A DNA stretch of 64,000 bases from Phoronis australis (GCA_002633005.1 NMRA01000032.1:647692-711691); one strand, 5' to 3'; positions 46,901 to 61,900 are shown, counted from the first letter of the stretch. Notes: a model not told the origin generated them from the sequence alone. Numbers and translations are program-made.

Positions 46901-49900
46901 TGCAGATTTATAACCTGGGCCAGTACCACAAAACACAATGTTCATCACTCATACTGTTGGCTTAGAACCAAAGATAGTACCACATAACACATCTTGATCA
47001 CTCAACGTGCAGATTTGCAGCCAGAGCCAGTACCACATAACTAAATGTTCATCACTGTAGGTTTACAACTGGAGATATCCCGACACATGATCATCATTCA
47101 TCTTACACATTTACAACCAGAGCCAGTACTCCATAACACAATGTTCTTCACTTATCCTGCAGGTTTACAACTAGAGCCAGTACTCCATAACACAATGTTC
47201 ATCACTTATCCTGCAGGTTTGCAACTAGAGCCAGTACTCCATAACACAATGTTCATCACTTATCCTGCAGGTTTATGACACCGGAGTTGGCAAAACACAA
47301 TGTCATGCTCATTATTCGTCTTAAGACATTTACATTCAGAACCAGAACAACATAACACAATGTTAACCACTCATTCTGCAAATTTACAAGTTACTGGAGA
47401 CGGCAAAACACGTGTTCATCATTCGCCATACACAATCATTTACATTCAGATCCAGTATCTCATAGCACTTGTGCATTACTTCTACAGCTTTACAACCAGA
47501 GTCAGTATAGTAAGAAGAGTATTCACAAGGCCATTATGAACGGAGCCAAGTCGCTGCAGTTCTACAAGCAAAACCCACGCATGGTACCCCTAGGTCTGGC
47601 CCCGCAGCCTCACAAGATGTACATCACAGTAAAGAACAAGTTTCAGGCTGCTACAAAAACAAGGAAGGGAGAAGACGGTGTGGTGCCACTGGAGGGTGTG
47701 GCAGGTAGGCTGGGGTTCATTGTTGCTTTGGGTGTAACACATGTCATCTTGTATGTTACTGTAAATTTTTAGTTGTATTTTGTTTGTGAGAATTTAAAGC
47801 AGGCGACTGTGAAGAGACAGAACAAGAGGCATTTGGCTGTTTGAAAAGCATATTTGGATTCTGTTAATTGAAGCCACCTTCCATCACAGAAACTAGCTGT
47901 TATGAAAGTGGTCTCAAATAGTTCCTTAATCCGATTTATCGGAGATGATCTCCGGGATTTAAAAGAACTGACATTTCATTATTGCTTGAGACCAGCTCTA
48001 CGAGTTGGCTTGTCGCAGCGTCATTTTCTGCACTGAGCATGGTGTCAAGTTGTTTGAAAACACAGAAATCACTTGTTGTTTGGATGAAGAGACCATTTTT
48101 TAGTATCATTGGTCAAAATCAAAAGTTCACATCATGGACAGAGCTCCAATTTACAGTCACTATAAACAAAAAAATTCTCTTTATCAGTAAAATGCCTTTA
48201 TCTAACTTTGGTTTTACATTGATGAACTACAGTACAAGTCAAAATTATTCAGACAAAATCACCAGGAATTTCCCCTCCTGACGACAGGACAGAAGCCCAA
48301 TTCATTATCAGAGTAGCCCTCATGACCGAGAATGAGTGGGAATTAACAAGAAAATTGTTATAATAAGATGGCTAAGCTATTATTTGCCCCCAAAGTAATT
48401 ACCAACCATTTTTATGCGCCCACATATTTAAACGTGGTCGCATATTGCCGTCATCTCTGTCTGGCTGTTTGGCGTCCGCAGCTGTATCTCCTAAACCTCT
48501 CGCAGGATCTTAATGAGATTTGACAGATGTGTTCCCCTGAAGGTGATAACGAACTTCGGACCTCTCTGACTACTGGTATGCCCCCTAGTGGAAATTTTTT
48601 TTTATGCTTACCTCTGTAGATTTGGAGGTACTCAATGGATTTACATAAAATTTGGTACCTAGACATCTATTAGTGAGATGATGCCAACCTCCCATTTTCG
48701 GATGGATTCACGGTATTTTGTGCCACCTAGTGTCCATTTTACTGTTTTCGTGTTTGTTTTTTGGCGTCCGCCGTTCAATCAACCAAACCGCTTTAGGGAT
48801 GATTTTGAAAATGGGCATGTTCTTACTGTGAAGAGGGCGGCTGACGATGATTTTCTGATGACTTGGAATACTATGGCACCTCCTAGTGGCAGTTTTGTTT
48901 GTTTTTGCGCCCATGGCTGTATCTCCTAAGTGCTCTACAGGATCTTTATTGAGTTTTGCTCGTGTTTTTAACATATGAAGTTGACCACAGACCATGATGA
49001 CTTTTGCACGGATCGGGCTACCGATGTGCCCCCTAGTGGCAATTTTAGTTTTTTACGTTTACCTCCATATCTTAAAGGGTAGTCGATGGATTTTCATAAA
49101 ATTTGGCATTTAGGCATCTATTAGTGAGGTGACACTATCATCTGGTTTTCGGTAAAATTCGAGACGTTTTGTGCCACCTTGTGGCCATTTGTACTGTTTT
49201 TCGAGTCTTAGTATTTTGCATCTGCCCCTCTGTCAATCAAACCACTCTAAGGATGGTTGTGGAAATTGGCATTTATGTTCCTAATACGAAGAGGAAGTCT
49301 GATGATGATTTTCCGACAACTTTGTTTACTTAGTGGCAATTATGTTTTTTGCGCTTATACCCTCTTAGTGGCAATTTCATTTTTTCATTTTCCTCTGTTT
49401 TCGCAGAAGTTCCTTGATGGATTTTTATGAAATTTGGTAAATAGCTTTGATGACACCTACAAGTTCTCGGATGGATTCGACATATTTTGCGCCATCTAGT
49501 TGCCATTTTCATGTTCCAAATAAACACCCTTAGAAGCACACCGTTAGCGGGCGCATTTCAATGTTCTGCATTGCTCTTGTTTTTAATTTTATCCACTTTG
49601 GATGGCAAGTCAATTTATCTTGCTCACGACTGACTAAAACTGGTAATAACAGGACACACATTTAAAAGTGATTAGTGTTCCTTTTTTTCAGCCAGAAAGA
49701 CTAAGAGTGCACCTTCTGATGGGTTCTTAACTGAGGAAGAGCTGTTGTATTGGGACGAACACTTTAAAGTGGATGAGCGAGATGTAAAAGTGCTGCCTGT
49801 CACACGTTTACTCAGCTTGATGTCCAGTAAACAGGTAAATACCAGGTTACAGTGTTTTAGTTGAGATCGCTGTGAGGGTGTAGTGAGGCGCATCCATCTA

Positions 49901-52900
49901 ATTATAAGGTAATTTTTAAAAGAAAGTTCTACTTGAGTGTTCCTTGTATGTGTCCCTTACTCCTTGGGTCTTCACTTACATACTTGGGTCACTTTTCCCT
50001 TACAAAGGCTGTGCTAGTCAAAAATAACCAACTTCAGAGTAAAATAAACTAAGAGTGGAATCATTAATTATGCCAAAAATAACTCCTAGGAGCTCCATTC
50101 TGACCTCAGTACTATAGAAAACAAGAAATGTCAATTTCCCTTCTTTCGCTAATTGATTTTTTCATGACTTGCAAAATTAAAGCATTTGTCTTGTGCCCCC
50201 TCATCCCCACCCCCTCCCCCTCTTCACCACCCCCTCACCTCCCCCCTCAGTCCCAAATGCAATCTTTCTTTCTCTACCAGTGACGCTTTGATAATATACT
50301 TAAATTTTATTGTCACAGGAGAACCAGCTGCCAACGAATTCCCAAGGAGCCAGAACCTTATCATTGGCTGACTGGACACCTTGGCAGAACCGTCTACAAC
50401 CGGCTCACTTTACTGGCCATTCCATGCGCTCCCGCCACCTAGTGGAATTGATGGAATTCATGGAACTGCAGGGTATGGCCTTAATATGTGCCTTGCTTGA
50501 ATAGATGGGTGTGTCGTTAGCTATGTGGCGAAATTTTACTGGTCACAAAAATTAATGTCCGCGCTTCTCACACAGGATAGGCTATGTTTTGCCCAATTGA
50601 TAAAAAATTTGCTCACTGCTTGAGATCTCATGAATGTCTCTTGACAAGATCGTGTTGCTTTTTGTTCTCAGTGGAAGAAATTTCTAAATTTTTATGTGTT
50701 GGAAGATGCTGTCAAAAGCTAAATTTTTGCGGTTAAGCGTTATAATTTATCTTTCTGAGCATATTCAAGATTTTTTCATTTTTTTTGATTTGTCACTTCT
50801 GGCTTATACGGTATCTATAAATTAGCCGTGATTTGCATGCCATTTACTGAGACATGCAGTTCGCATATGAGACCTTTTGGTGGTGAACTTTGTGAGGTTT
50901 TATGTTTTTGCCTCTCAGATTCCTGGTACCTTACCTGGTCAAATTTGTTTGTTTCTCTTTAAACTCTAATTCAAGCTATTACTGACAAGGGAGACATAAA
51001 ATCACTCCCAGTGCATGAATTTGTTTTGATTTGTAAGCGAATTAGGGAAACGTTGTCTTTGTAAAACTTTCTTGTTTGAATTCAGCTTTAGTACTGTTAA
51101 GTAAGACTCATGATCTTGTTTTGTTTTAGATACTATTGGGGACGCTGAAGATCACTACGGGATGGAAATGGCCATGTATTTGAACAAGGATGATGTGGCA
51201 TGCAACAACAGCACCATATTAAAGTATTGCTCTAAGGAGTTCACAACAACCACTGATAAAGAAAGGATTTCTCATACCAATAAAATTTCATCAAAAGAAA
51301 GTGTTTTACCAGCTGCGAGAGATGACGATGATCAACGGCAAAAGAAGCGTTTTGTGGCCAGAAGAAGTGACATGTTACCTGTGATTTCAGATGATGAAGA
51401 TGAATGGGATTGTGATGAACCACTTGAGTCAGACGTGAATGTCATATGCAAAGTGAGGGAGGACGCAGCTGAAATGAATGAGATCTATGCTGTAGATGAC
51501 AATAGCAAATCGGAAGCTACACGTCGTATAAATGATCTCATTGAAGTTTGTGATGTTGATTCTGGTGCATGTAAGGCGAGGTCTAAAACCAAAGAATCTT
51601 TGAAAACAAGTATGAAGACAGACTCAGTAGCTCAGTCAAAAGCACAGTCAGATGGAGGTTCATCCACTTTAAACTCAGTATTATCAAACAATTCTAAAGT
51701 TCTCGTAACATTAAAATCAAAGCCAGGTAATGATACTTTTTCCCGGTTGTTCCCTGTTGTTCAAAAACAAGTTTCTAAAAGCCCGCGAACTGCGGCGAGT
51801 AGAGACTTGGCTCTCAACATTGTGGCTTCCAGCGATGACGACGGTGTAGGCGATGCTTCTCCACAGAATTCTCCTGTGTTTGAAAAGAGGGTGGAGACAT
51901 TTGTGGATTACGTCATCAGATGCGCCCCGTCAGCAGACGACTTTAGTGATCTTGACAAATTGGATAGTATGTTTTCTGACAGCAACCCAAAGTTAGATTC
52001 AAATGACCTTTTGACCTTGATCTGTGACTGGAAACGGGAAGTGTGTATGCAAGAAATGTTGTGTCGCGTAAAAAGAACAGAGGAAGTCAAGATTGATGAT
52101 AGTGACGTACGAGGCAACTGTTTTTCTAATGGTAGTTGTGAAACGTCATTTGTTGGACAAGAAGCCAAACTAAAAGTGTGGGCATCCGCTTCAAAAACAA
52201 GACCTGATATATCTGATGAGGACGATAAACTAGACTTCTGTTGTCCACCCTCACCCGTATTTCAAAAGTTTACACAGGATGGCCATGCAAGTCCACAACA
52301 GGTGTTGTTATCACCAGTTTTTGAGAAGACATCTCAGGATTGTAGCACTAAGGTAGTTCCCATTGCCTTTGACAACAAATTTGAAGAAAGAAAAGAAAGA
52401 AATGATTATAGAGATGAGTTTGAGTCAGAAGTCCCACAAGATGACAGGGTTAAGAATATTGCCATACCTCAAGAACATCACAAGCAGCCAGAAGTGGGGA
52501 TATGTAGTGACAGTTTGATGGTAAAAACTAGCACACCTGTTGGCAAAAAGAGGATAAGTTTGTGTAACCCTTCAGTAAGTCCGTTCATTCCTGCTGCACC
52601 TGAAAATTGGATAAAAGCACCAATACCATTGAACCCGTTGCAAAAATCGATTGAAGATAGTGTCAGTAATAAAACTTTGCCTTGTCAAGAAACACACAAG
52701 CCATCGGTGATCAATGGTGGTGAATCTGATTTTTTGTTGTCGTTAAACATGAGTGACTTTGATAAAACATCATTCAGTACACAGATTGGCTTCAGCCAAG
52801 CTTTGGCTATGCTGCATCAATCCCCTGATGACAGGGATGATCGCAGGAATGTGAGTGCTTCTGTGAGAGAATTAAAGCGTTCTGTTTTATCAGATGACAA

Positions 52901-55900
52901 TGCACACGGTAGTTCCCGTAATGTAAATAATACAGTTTCTGCACTTGAAAAGAAAATGGCAGAAAAGGATACTGAAAGAGATTCAGTGACTCACAATGAT
53001 AGTCTTTGTAAGGTTGATGCAAAAAACGAAAACAGAATTAATGCGAGTAAGAATTCCATACAGTCTATCCCATCAGTTGAAGTCGAGGAGCCTAAGTTTG
53101 ATCTGGGCTTCGATATTGATTTTGACGACGATGATTTTGACGACGACATCATCCCTCCATCTCCTTGTAGAGAGACTTTAAACAAGGTCACAGAAACAAA
53201 ACCTTGGGCATGTGATGAAGAATCACAGGTGTTTCACGCTGCCAAGCCAATCAGTGTGATTCCCGACAGCGAGGCTTTTCCAGTCACTTTTACACATTCA
53301 GATAATCTGATTCAGTCTGAAAAATTGCCAGAAACGGTGACCTCTGGAAATAGTTTGCGCAATGTAGTCCTTCCGATGGTGAGGTCAGAACAATTCACCG
53401 AGAGGGAGAGGAAGTGTGATGATAATGTGGCCAATAAACCTAGGTTGTCATTGAAAAGGAAAAGTTTGTCTTTCATGATTGAGGAAGAATTTAGCAGTGA
53501 GTGTGTAGTGGAGCAGTTTGTTCCCAGCAAACGTCAAGACAATAAAAGTGTTCCGGTCCTGGAGGTTGCCCCTTTCCTAGGTAATAGTGAAATATTAAAG
53601 CTCTTGTAATTCAATATTTAAGTGGCTACAAACCTGCCTTCCGTCAAAAATCAACTTCCCATTTAGATCACATACAGTTGCAAATTAAATTGCTTTTGTC
53701 TTGTATACAGATCAGAGGTTAACTCATGAGTTTGGAGGTGACTTTTTATAGTAAGTTAGTGGTCTAAACCAAAGTTTGTTTATTTTTGATGGAACACAGT
53801 TTTGTTGCCACTCCAAATGTGGCAGATCGTGCTTGCTTACTGGTATGAAAAATTCAGACCTGACTTTGTCTCGTGCTTTTGCATATTAAAGATACACTGT
53901 TTGCTTTGTTTTAGTTAAAACCAAGTTCACAAAATGGATTTTAACGCAAAATAGTTTGGTGAAACCTGAAGCACAGATAAGGCTTATTCAACACAACTTC
54001 AAGTATTTTCAAATTTAACTGAATTCAATATGAATTTGTTAGGTTAATCTATATTTTGGTGGTGCACCACCACCTAAAATGGCCTCTGTAGTGAGTGACA
54101 GCTGATTCATTATGGGAACTCATTCAACTGCCACCATGTGTGATGAGGTTTTCTTAGAAACCCGCCCACTAATATTTAAAAAATCAAAATTTATAGTGAA
54201 ATATTTAAGAGAACATAAAGGGGACGGAAATTTATGAAAGGTTTTGGTGATATATTTTGACTGATGAAATATATTTTGCATTTTAAATTGGTGGAAATAG
54301 CGAGTGTCTTTAAGTACTTCCCCTGGAAGTGAAGAACATTCACTGACAGCTACACCACACAATTTTCCTCTTTGCCTCTGTATTGGATGCTATGGCTTAT
54401 CTTTTCCCATAGGTATGGATGAACAAAGCATGTGCAACTCTTGCCGATTCAATAGACTTGGTATTGAGGAGTTTACATACCATTATTTCTGAGATGTGTT
54501 CAAAATGACGAAACGTTCAACCCCTATAATTCTGTCTGTACACTTTTGTAATCTGCTGTTTTTGCTAATTGTCTTTTGCTTGTCTTTGACTTGTCAGAAT
54601 CGGATGATGAAGACATCGGTGTCGGTCTCAAGAAGAAAAAGACTGCCGCTATTATTGAATCGCCTACATTGGAGGCTGGAGTCTCACCAGTGTTACGTAT
54701 GAGAAAAGTGAACTGTGGTCTATCTGAATCATTTATGTCAGCCAGTGACACGCCAGTTAGGCCAAAGCGCAAGAAATTAAGGGTAAAACGATAAAATTCC
54801 TTTAAATTTTTCAACCAGTTGTGTTCCTGTGTTGCCAACTAGTTCTGCGAGGCATAAATTATTTTGTCGAGGAGCATTAACATAACTGATTTTAATTTCC
54901 GCAGTGCTACTTCAATTATGCTTGTTTGTGGTCAGAATTATCGCTTTTGTTCTTTCCTATTATTGTTACTCTATGCATTTTCAGCTACATTGAAATTCTT
55001 TGAATTAATTGCAATAGACAGTGAGTTGTATCTGCTCTGGTGCAAGTCCGTTTTGCAATTTCAAGTAGTATCAACTCCTGTAGGTATTTAGCATTTGAAG
55101 TTGTTTACATGTTGGCATAAATGTCTCAAGCTGGATTTGCCTTGTTGATCTGGCACTTTGAATATATTTTGACTTCTAACCAAAGACCCAAAACCAACAG
55201 CTGTTATGCAATAAATTCACGGAATTGTTGTGTTACGTGACTTGCATATTTTTGAATGGATGTCACTGCACGCCATTTTCGAATTTCAGTGTTGGCCAAC
55301 CCCAATAAAACCAACATTTTTGTCTTGGCCTATTGAGAGGTTGTGTGTTCATTTTGTTATGGCCTATTGAGAGGTTGTGTGTTCCTTTTGGTTACAGTCA
55401 TATCTTAGGAAATGAAATTTTGAGACATTTTTTATCAGTCTAGAATAAAAGGCATAATTTGATTTTTGTTTTTAGCCAGCTAACAAGGCAGAATGCAGTT
55501 TTTAGTCATTGACTTGAAAGTTCTGTCAGTGGATGTATTGTTCTTCATACATTTATTCCTTGTTTGATTTCATTAGACAAGACATACTGCAATGTTTTTC
55601 AGAAAGTGGCCTTCTCATCTGATGAGTCAACAAATGATGAATCATTCCAAAAACAAAAGAAAGTTTGGAATCTGTTGTCAACAGCAGACGACGGGGATGA
55701 AGATGACTTTGGTACCAAGTTGTTTTGAAGCTACGGTGTTGCCAGCCTTTTGTCAAAAAAATTTGATTTTCGGTCTAGGTGGATTGATTTCACAATATTA
55801 TTTCTGGTGTAATCTTCAATATTTTTAATGCTTAAACGGATATTAAGCCTGGTTTTTAACTATCAATGGATATAAGCACTGATTTAAGGCTTAAGTCTTT

Positions 55901-58900
55901 GGAACAAAATAAGGCTGGGTGGGCCTTCAAGAAGTCTGTTCAAGTTTAACAACTCCTTTCAATATCGGCTTTGAATTGACATGCATGCTTAAATATTTGG
56001 GCGAGTTAATGGACGACTGTGGGGAAGAACCACTTGTCTCGAACCACCAAATACACTTTGAGACCTAGTGAGGGCAGGGTTTAAACTAAACAATGCTCAT
56101 ATCCTTACGTGAATATACCAATCATCTTATGGCTGGTGATTGAATCAGTTTTGGGTAGAATCTCCGTAAAGGTTTAGTATCCTTTGAACCAAAACAAAAT
56201 TTTAAAGCACGATGTTTGGATAGGTGCTTTCACTATACTAACACGTTACTCTGACTCATCCTGAGGCTGGATGTAAAACGAGAATCAACCCAAAACCGAA
56301 AAAACACTTAAACAATGAATGAGTACAACAACGTTAAGGACTTGTTCAAAAGCTGTGCAGTTTGATGGTGTCCAAATATAATCCGTGCAAAATATGCTAC
56401 TTTGTTCCACTTTTTCAACTTTTAAAAAAATTTTACAACTCTTCTTTGTAGACACAAGTAGAGGAAACAATCTGTCGAAAGTACGTCAAAGTTGGAGAAG
56501 AGAAGTGATTGAAAATAAGGTATACTTGAGTATGTTTGAATTTTTGTGTTTTTTGCAAGTGGGTGGTTGTGCAGCCGGCTAAATTTTTTATCACCTGTAG
56601 TAGTTGAATGTTGCAAAGTAACCATCCTTTTGTTAAAGAAATGACTTTGTTTAAACCACTTTCTATAATGAGATCAGTCTTGACTATACTTATTCATCTT
56701 ATAGGCGATTTTGGGGCATAGAAAGACCTATTAATAGTTTGTTATTGCTTGTTATGGCTTGTCATTTTACCCAGAGAATTAGCACGCCACCTCCTTTTAA
56801 GGTGGAACTTGCAGGCTGATTCCTTATCTATGTGATTGCTTGGAAAATTGGTTAGAAATGCAACACATAGGGATGATGTGAATATGAAGTTGGTTGAAAA
56901 CTGCCAAATGTTTTTAAGAACAAGTTTTGTAGCAAAAATTGTCCACTGCAAATCACTCAACCATGTTCAGTAAGAATTGTGGCGTGGTGCTACATGATGC
57001 GGGCTATGTGAGCCCCCAAGGTTTGTCATTAGTGCAAAGGTCACTTATTTGCAGAATTTTCTGTTTTCACTCATACAAGTTATCAATGAATACAACATTA
57101 TTACACTTTCTTTAGTGTATGTTATGTTAGCATTGTCGTTTAGTTCCTGCCATGCAGTAGTTAGCGTAGCAAATACGTCTTTAAAACCAATCCAATTACA
57201 TGCATTTGACGGGATTAAATATTTGGTTTCAGCCGAGGAAACTCATTGCTCATGAGTTTGTTGAAGTAGAGGCTGAACTATCGGGAGAGGATTTATCAGG
57301 AGACGAGAGCGACACCAGTGGTGAGGATCGATACGAAGCCAGCTTCATCAACGATTGTACACAACAAAAGTCCCTTGTTAATGGAGGTATTGTCAACTGT
57401 CTTAGTTTGTTCCTGTGTTGACCATGTCAGTGAAGAGAAATCTTAATTTTTGGTACATTGTCATTTTTTCACAGTCATTCTTGTTTTTAAGTAGACCTTT
57501 TGACAGGTGTCAATTTGTGTGGCTTTAATGAGTGTTTTGAGGGGTGAATGGTTGGACATTGTCTAAATCAGTTCTGAGTTTAATGACAATTTCTGGACTT
57601 TGTGTAAATGTTGGACAGGAATCATACTTAATGAACTAAGTTTTAGTCTAAGTTCATGCAAAGTACTAACAAAGCGTGCACAGGTTTGTTTCACTGGTGA
57701 GGTGTATTCACTCTCATTTTTTACTTGTATATTTAAATTGTTATGAATTCATAGCTGAGGAAACTCTAAGCCCATTGCATAATTACGCATGTATGAGGAA
57801 TTTAGGCATTATACTATTTTGTTCTTGACTCACTGGTAATGTTGCATATCTGTAGACTCACCCGACATGAAGGCGGTGTATCTCAAGTCTGTAAAGAGTC
57901 CCCTAGTGGGGAAGTACAAACTGCAGTATGACCGTAGACCGGGGCTGGACGTGTTTTCTCAGGCATCATGCGAGGATGAAGAGGACGACGAATACTTGGA
58001 GGACAGCTTTTGTGTGGAAAATGAGGAGGAGGAAACAGGTAGTAGTAAACAGCTTCAGTGAAGTTGGGAGGACCGTCAAGGTGCACCTAAGGTGAAGTCA
58101 GGATGACTGGCAGTCGTGTTGAGAGGCACCTGTGGTTGGGTCGGGGTGACTGGCAGTCATGTCGAGAAACACCTGTGTTGGTGTTAAACTGGTCCGCTGT
58201 TGTGTCAGGGGCAATGCCTGGTTGACTCTCCAAGATATGCTATTATAACAAAATTGTATTTTATACAGACACAACTGTAATTTGAGAGGTGTTACAACCG
58301 TTTATTGAAAATGCAACATTTGCCGTTGTTTCAACTGATGACAACTGCATGTCCTCAATCCATTCCATTTCTGTCTTCAGATTTTTCAACTGTTTGCAGA
58401 AAAATAGATTGCGGAATGAAGTTTTCATGTCTTGAAAATAGTGTGAAGCAAGTGTTTCTCAGCTGCTCCTAAAAGTCATCAATTGTGAAGAAAGTAATGT
58501 TTATCTAATTGGAAATTTGTTGCAGTCAATTTTCTTTAATTTAGAACACAGTATAGTTGAACAGTGTATAATTACTGTTATGGGAATTTTCAACAAGAAT
58601 GAACAAAATAAAAGCTTTACTTTTTATTTTTCACACTTTGCACTGTATAACTGTCATCAAAAAACGTAAGGATTTTGATCATTTTATAATGCAGTGAGCT
58701 TTTGAAAGGTTCAAAAGACCATCTTCGCAATTACTTTTGTTCGAATTTGTTGAAATTTTACCATATATCCAGTTATTGTTGTCATTAACTTGAAATTCAG
58801 TGACTTAATGGCTGGTCATCGATTACGAATAATATGTCTCTTTCCTAGCATTACAGATCCACATTAGAATTGGGTTGGATCGTAAAGAAGTTGTTTTTCA

Positions 58901-61900
58901 CTCTAACTTTTGAAATTTTAGGTTTTATGGATGACACAGACTTGGATGGTACCAGGGTTCTGTTGCAAGATCACTTTGACCGTGAAAAATCAGGGGAAAA
59001 GCGTCCGAAAAAACGTCGGCGGATCGTCATGATGGAGTCCTCACCGGAAGATAATGAATTGGAGCATGTCAAAGAATTGACAGGTGTTGAACAACTTAAT
59101 TCTCTGACAAGTTTTTCGAACGATGCATCAGTCAAATATCAAGGTCAAACTTCTTGTAGTGTACCTTCCTCTAATAGTACAATGGGGAAATGTCAGCTGA
59201 ACACCGATTCACGAAGGAGTTTGATAGACTATGAATATAAAAGCCAATTGAATGTGAAACCTCACGTAAGCTCTGTGACGAATGCCTTCAGGCTGCAGTC
59301 GCAGAGTTCGGCAGATGTTGAGCGAAAGGAAAGACTGAAGCGACAGAAGGACAAGCAGGAAGAATTTCGACGAATGATGGCTGAGAAGAGCACACTTGAT
59401 GCTGAGAAGAGCAGAAATGATTCTGTTGCAAGTCAGACTCACACACGGTTCTCTACAGTTGAGAGGACTGGCACTGGTTTAGGTGGACCATCCTGTGTTG
59501 ATGTGATCAGTCCAATGGTGAGCTTTGAGTTTAAAGTGGTACTTTTTCACTGCAAAAATGATTGGAAATAAGTAAAAGGACTGCAAACTTCTAATTACAG
59601 AATGGTTTAGCCACCTTATTGGCTTTTCTGTTAATTTCCATTCATTCTCGGTCATCAGGGGAGACTACTCTGACTGTGAATTCGGCTTCCGCTAAGCTGT
59701 TGTGATGGAGAATTTCAGGTGATTTTGTCTGAATGCTTTTGGCTTGTACTGTATACTAGGTCCTTATTTGTAGGGCCATCTGCTCGATAATACTATTTTA
59801 ACTATTCAATGTTAACCTAATGGTGTGCTATAGTGTAATCTTGGTATCAAAATTTTTTAAGTATCTGGAAAGATGACCTTTGCCCTTAGGACTTCCGTCA
59901 TGTCGTGTGCTTGTGTTCTCTCTTAAATAATAAACTTGGGTGTGCCTCTGAGCAGTCAAAATCAAGGCCAGTAACATATACATATTAATTTGTTTATTGT
60001 CAGTTTGTAAAGAATTGACAACATTAACAGTCAGTGCTATTTAGACCAACAAATTAAAGTTTTACAATTAAAATTTAATGAATAGTGTTAAAAATCTGAG
60101 GCTGCAGTAACATTTCAAGGAAAGGTAAAACAGCTGTGCATGCTACAAACGACACATCTACAAGCCAGACCCATCCCACGTTGAGATTAGAGCTCAAACT
60201 TTGCCGTGTCTGTGCAAGACCGTATTTCCTTGCTAATACTCTTCCCTACGACAACATTGTGGTATTTAAAAATCAGTTGCCAAGGTGTGAAGTTTTATAT
60301 CAGGGTACGACTACGCACCAACGCAATGCCTTAATAGCAGAAAAAAATGGCTACTGAATTCAATACAAAGTCTTGACAACTTCCAATTGAGACAAACGTT
60401 CTTCCCCGGGTTGCATCATCCTCAGCACTTCATCACAGTTCATACTGGACACCCGTGTGGGGGGGCATTATTTTACTGGAATCTCAATTGTCCTCACGTT
60501 AGCAACTTGCATACAACTTCACATTTCATATCTAGTCTCAGTAAGCTGTGTTTTGTGCTTGTTTCACGCTAGGCAATTCATGTATGGTGTGGTGATTGTA
60601 CACTTGTGTGGTATTAGCCAAATTTTTTTTCAGCCTAACAGGGTACAAGATAAAGGCAAGTTGGTCATCTTTGTGGACTCCAGGGAAATTAATGGTTCTC
60701 AGGTAGCATTTCATGATAAATGTAATATCAGTTTTACTACGCACAGTATAAACTACAGTGTGACTTTCAACATGGAATGTTGTTCCCTGTTACAGCATTT
60801 CTTTGACCATGGGCCTCAAGCCACTTTGAGCCAACTTGTTGCTCCATCTAGTGTCCTTTTTTCACATGACTGACGGCCATATTGCTTTTTGTGCCTAAAA
60901 TGATTTCCCACGAATATCCAACAACAGTCAGATTTTTAGCTGTAACTTCATTATATCATGATTATAATGTATTTGATTTATATGACAACCAGTAAAGTAA
61001 TGCATTTTTGTGTATTCTCTGTTAACGATTTTTACTCCTGTTGATTTTAGAACTTGATCTCAAGTCTCAGGATGTCCCATAATATTCATGTAATCGTATG
61101 CCAATTAACCGGCTGCGACTATATCGTCAGTCATCGCATGGGTGTGGAGAGAAAACAACTCTCAGGTAAACCATGTAAACAGTTGCAACTGGAAGCTTGT
61201 GCAAAGCAATGGCGCTGGTCACGTAACAGTGATTGCCACCACCTGCTGAAATCCATTATCCAGTGACTGTTGACTTGTTTTGACAAGGATTAGGTTCCAC
61301 ATTTTAATTTGTGACTAACTTATGTTGGGAGTGGGTAAGAGAGATCCTGATAACGATAGCACCGTCTGAAATAATCTGATTTGAATTTTGCATCTTAACT
61401 AATCTTATTATTTGTGATTAGGAAAGTGTGCCATGCATTTTTGTCATAAGTAGTGCAGTAATTGTGGCTTATCACATGGGATAGATGACTTACTTGGACT
61501 TACACAGTGGTTATTGTGCAGTACTTGATGTAACAAAGCTATACATACTTTGGTCCAGCCGAATATATGTCCATCGGGTGTAAACAAAGAAAAATTTCCT
61601 GAAGGTATGCCTGGGATGCATACTTGGAAGAACATCTGACGTGTTTGAACTCTAGTACTGTACCCAAGTTTATAGGAAATGCAAGTTAAAAGCCTTAACT
61701 TAGCTTATCAATTGCAAACTCATTTCAGTTCAACCTTTTATTTAGGAAATGATTCCCATTATTGTACATTTGTGAGAAGAAGGTCTCAGGGAATTTTCCA
61801 TTTTTTGTGTTGGTTTCTGTATTGAGGCATCATTTGTAACTTTGGCAAATATGCATGTAGACGCACATGGCAGGCAGGCATTGCTACTGTACATGTACTT

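Larger units (their letters stand above)
47705..49691 (+). other. FANCM intron 11, mostly repeats
   Basis: It holds a 110-bp interspersed repeat copy (48235-48345) and a core-repeat element (48409-49584). Confidence 0.65.
55712..57232 (+). other. FANCM introns 16 and 17 (around exon 17)
   Basis: Apart from exon 17 and the interspersed repeat at 56895-57095, nothing is recognised. Confidence 0.55.

Noticed and set aside
47045-47278. Open frame with an 18-residue repeat ([18 protein letters not shown])
   Set aside because: It is the 54-bp minisatellite read in an open frame, not a repeat protein.
36832-49584. CRISPR-like regular repeats
   Set aside because: The units are long, diverged and without unique spacers. 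This is a eukaryotic intron.
51130-53580. Exon 14 as a separate intronless gene
   Set aside because: Its frame, phases and MM2 motif fit FANCM exactly; flanking acceptor and donor are good.
60136-60357. Possible extra FANCM exon between exons 20 and 21
   Set aside because: Exons 20 and 21 already join in phase 0, and this frame does not fit that phase without a poor donor. Transcripts would settle it.
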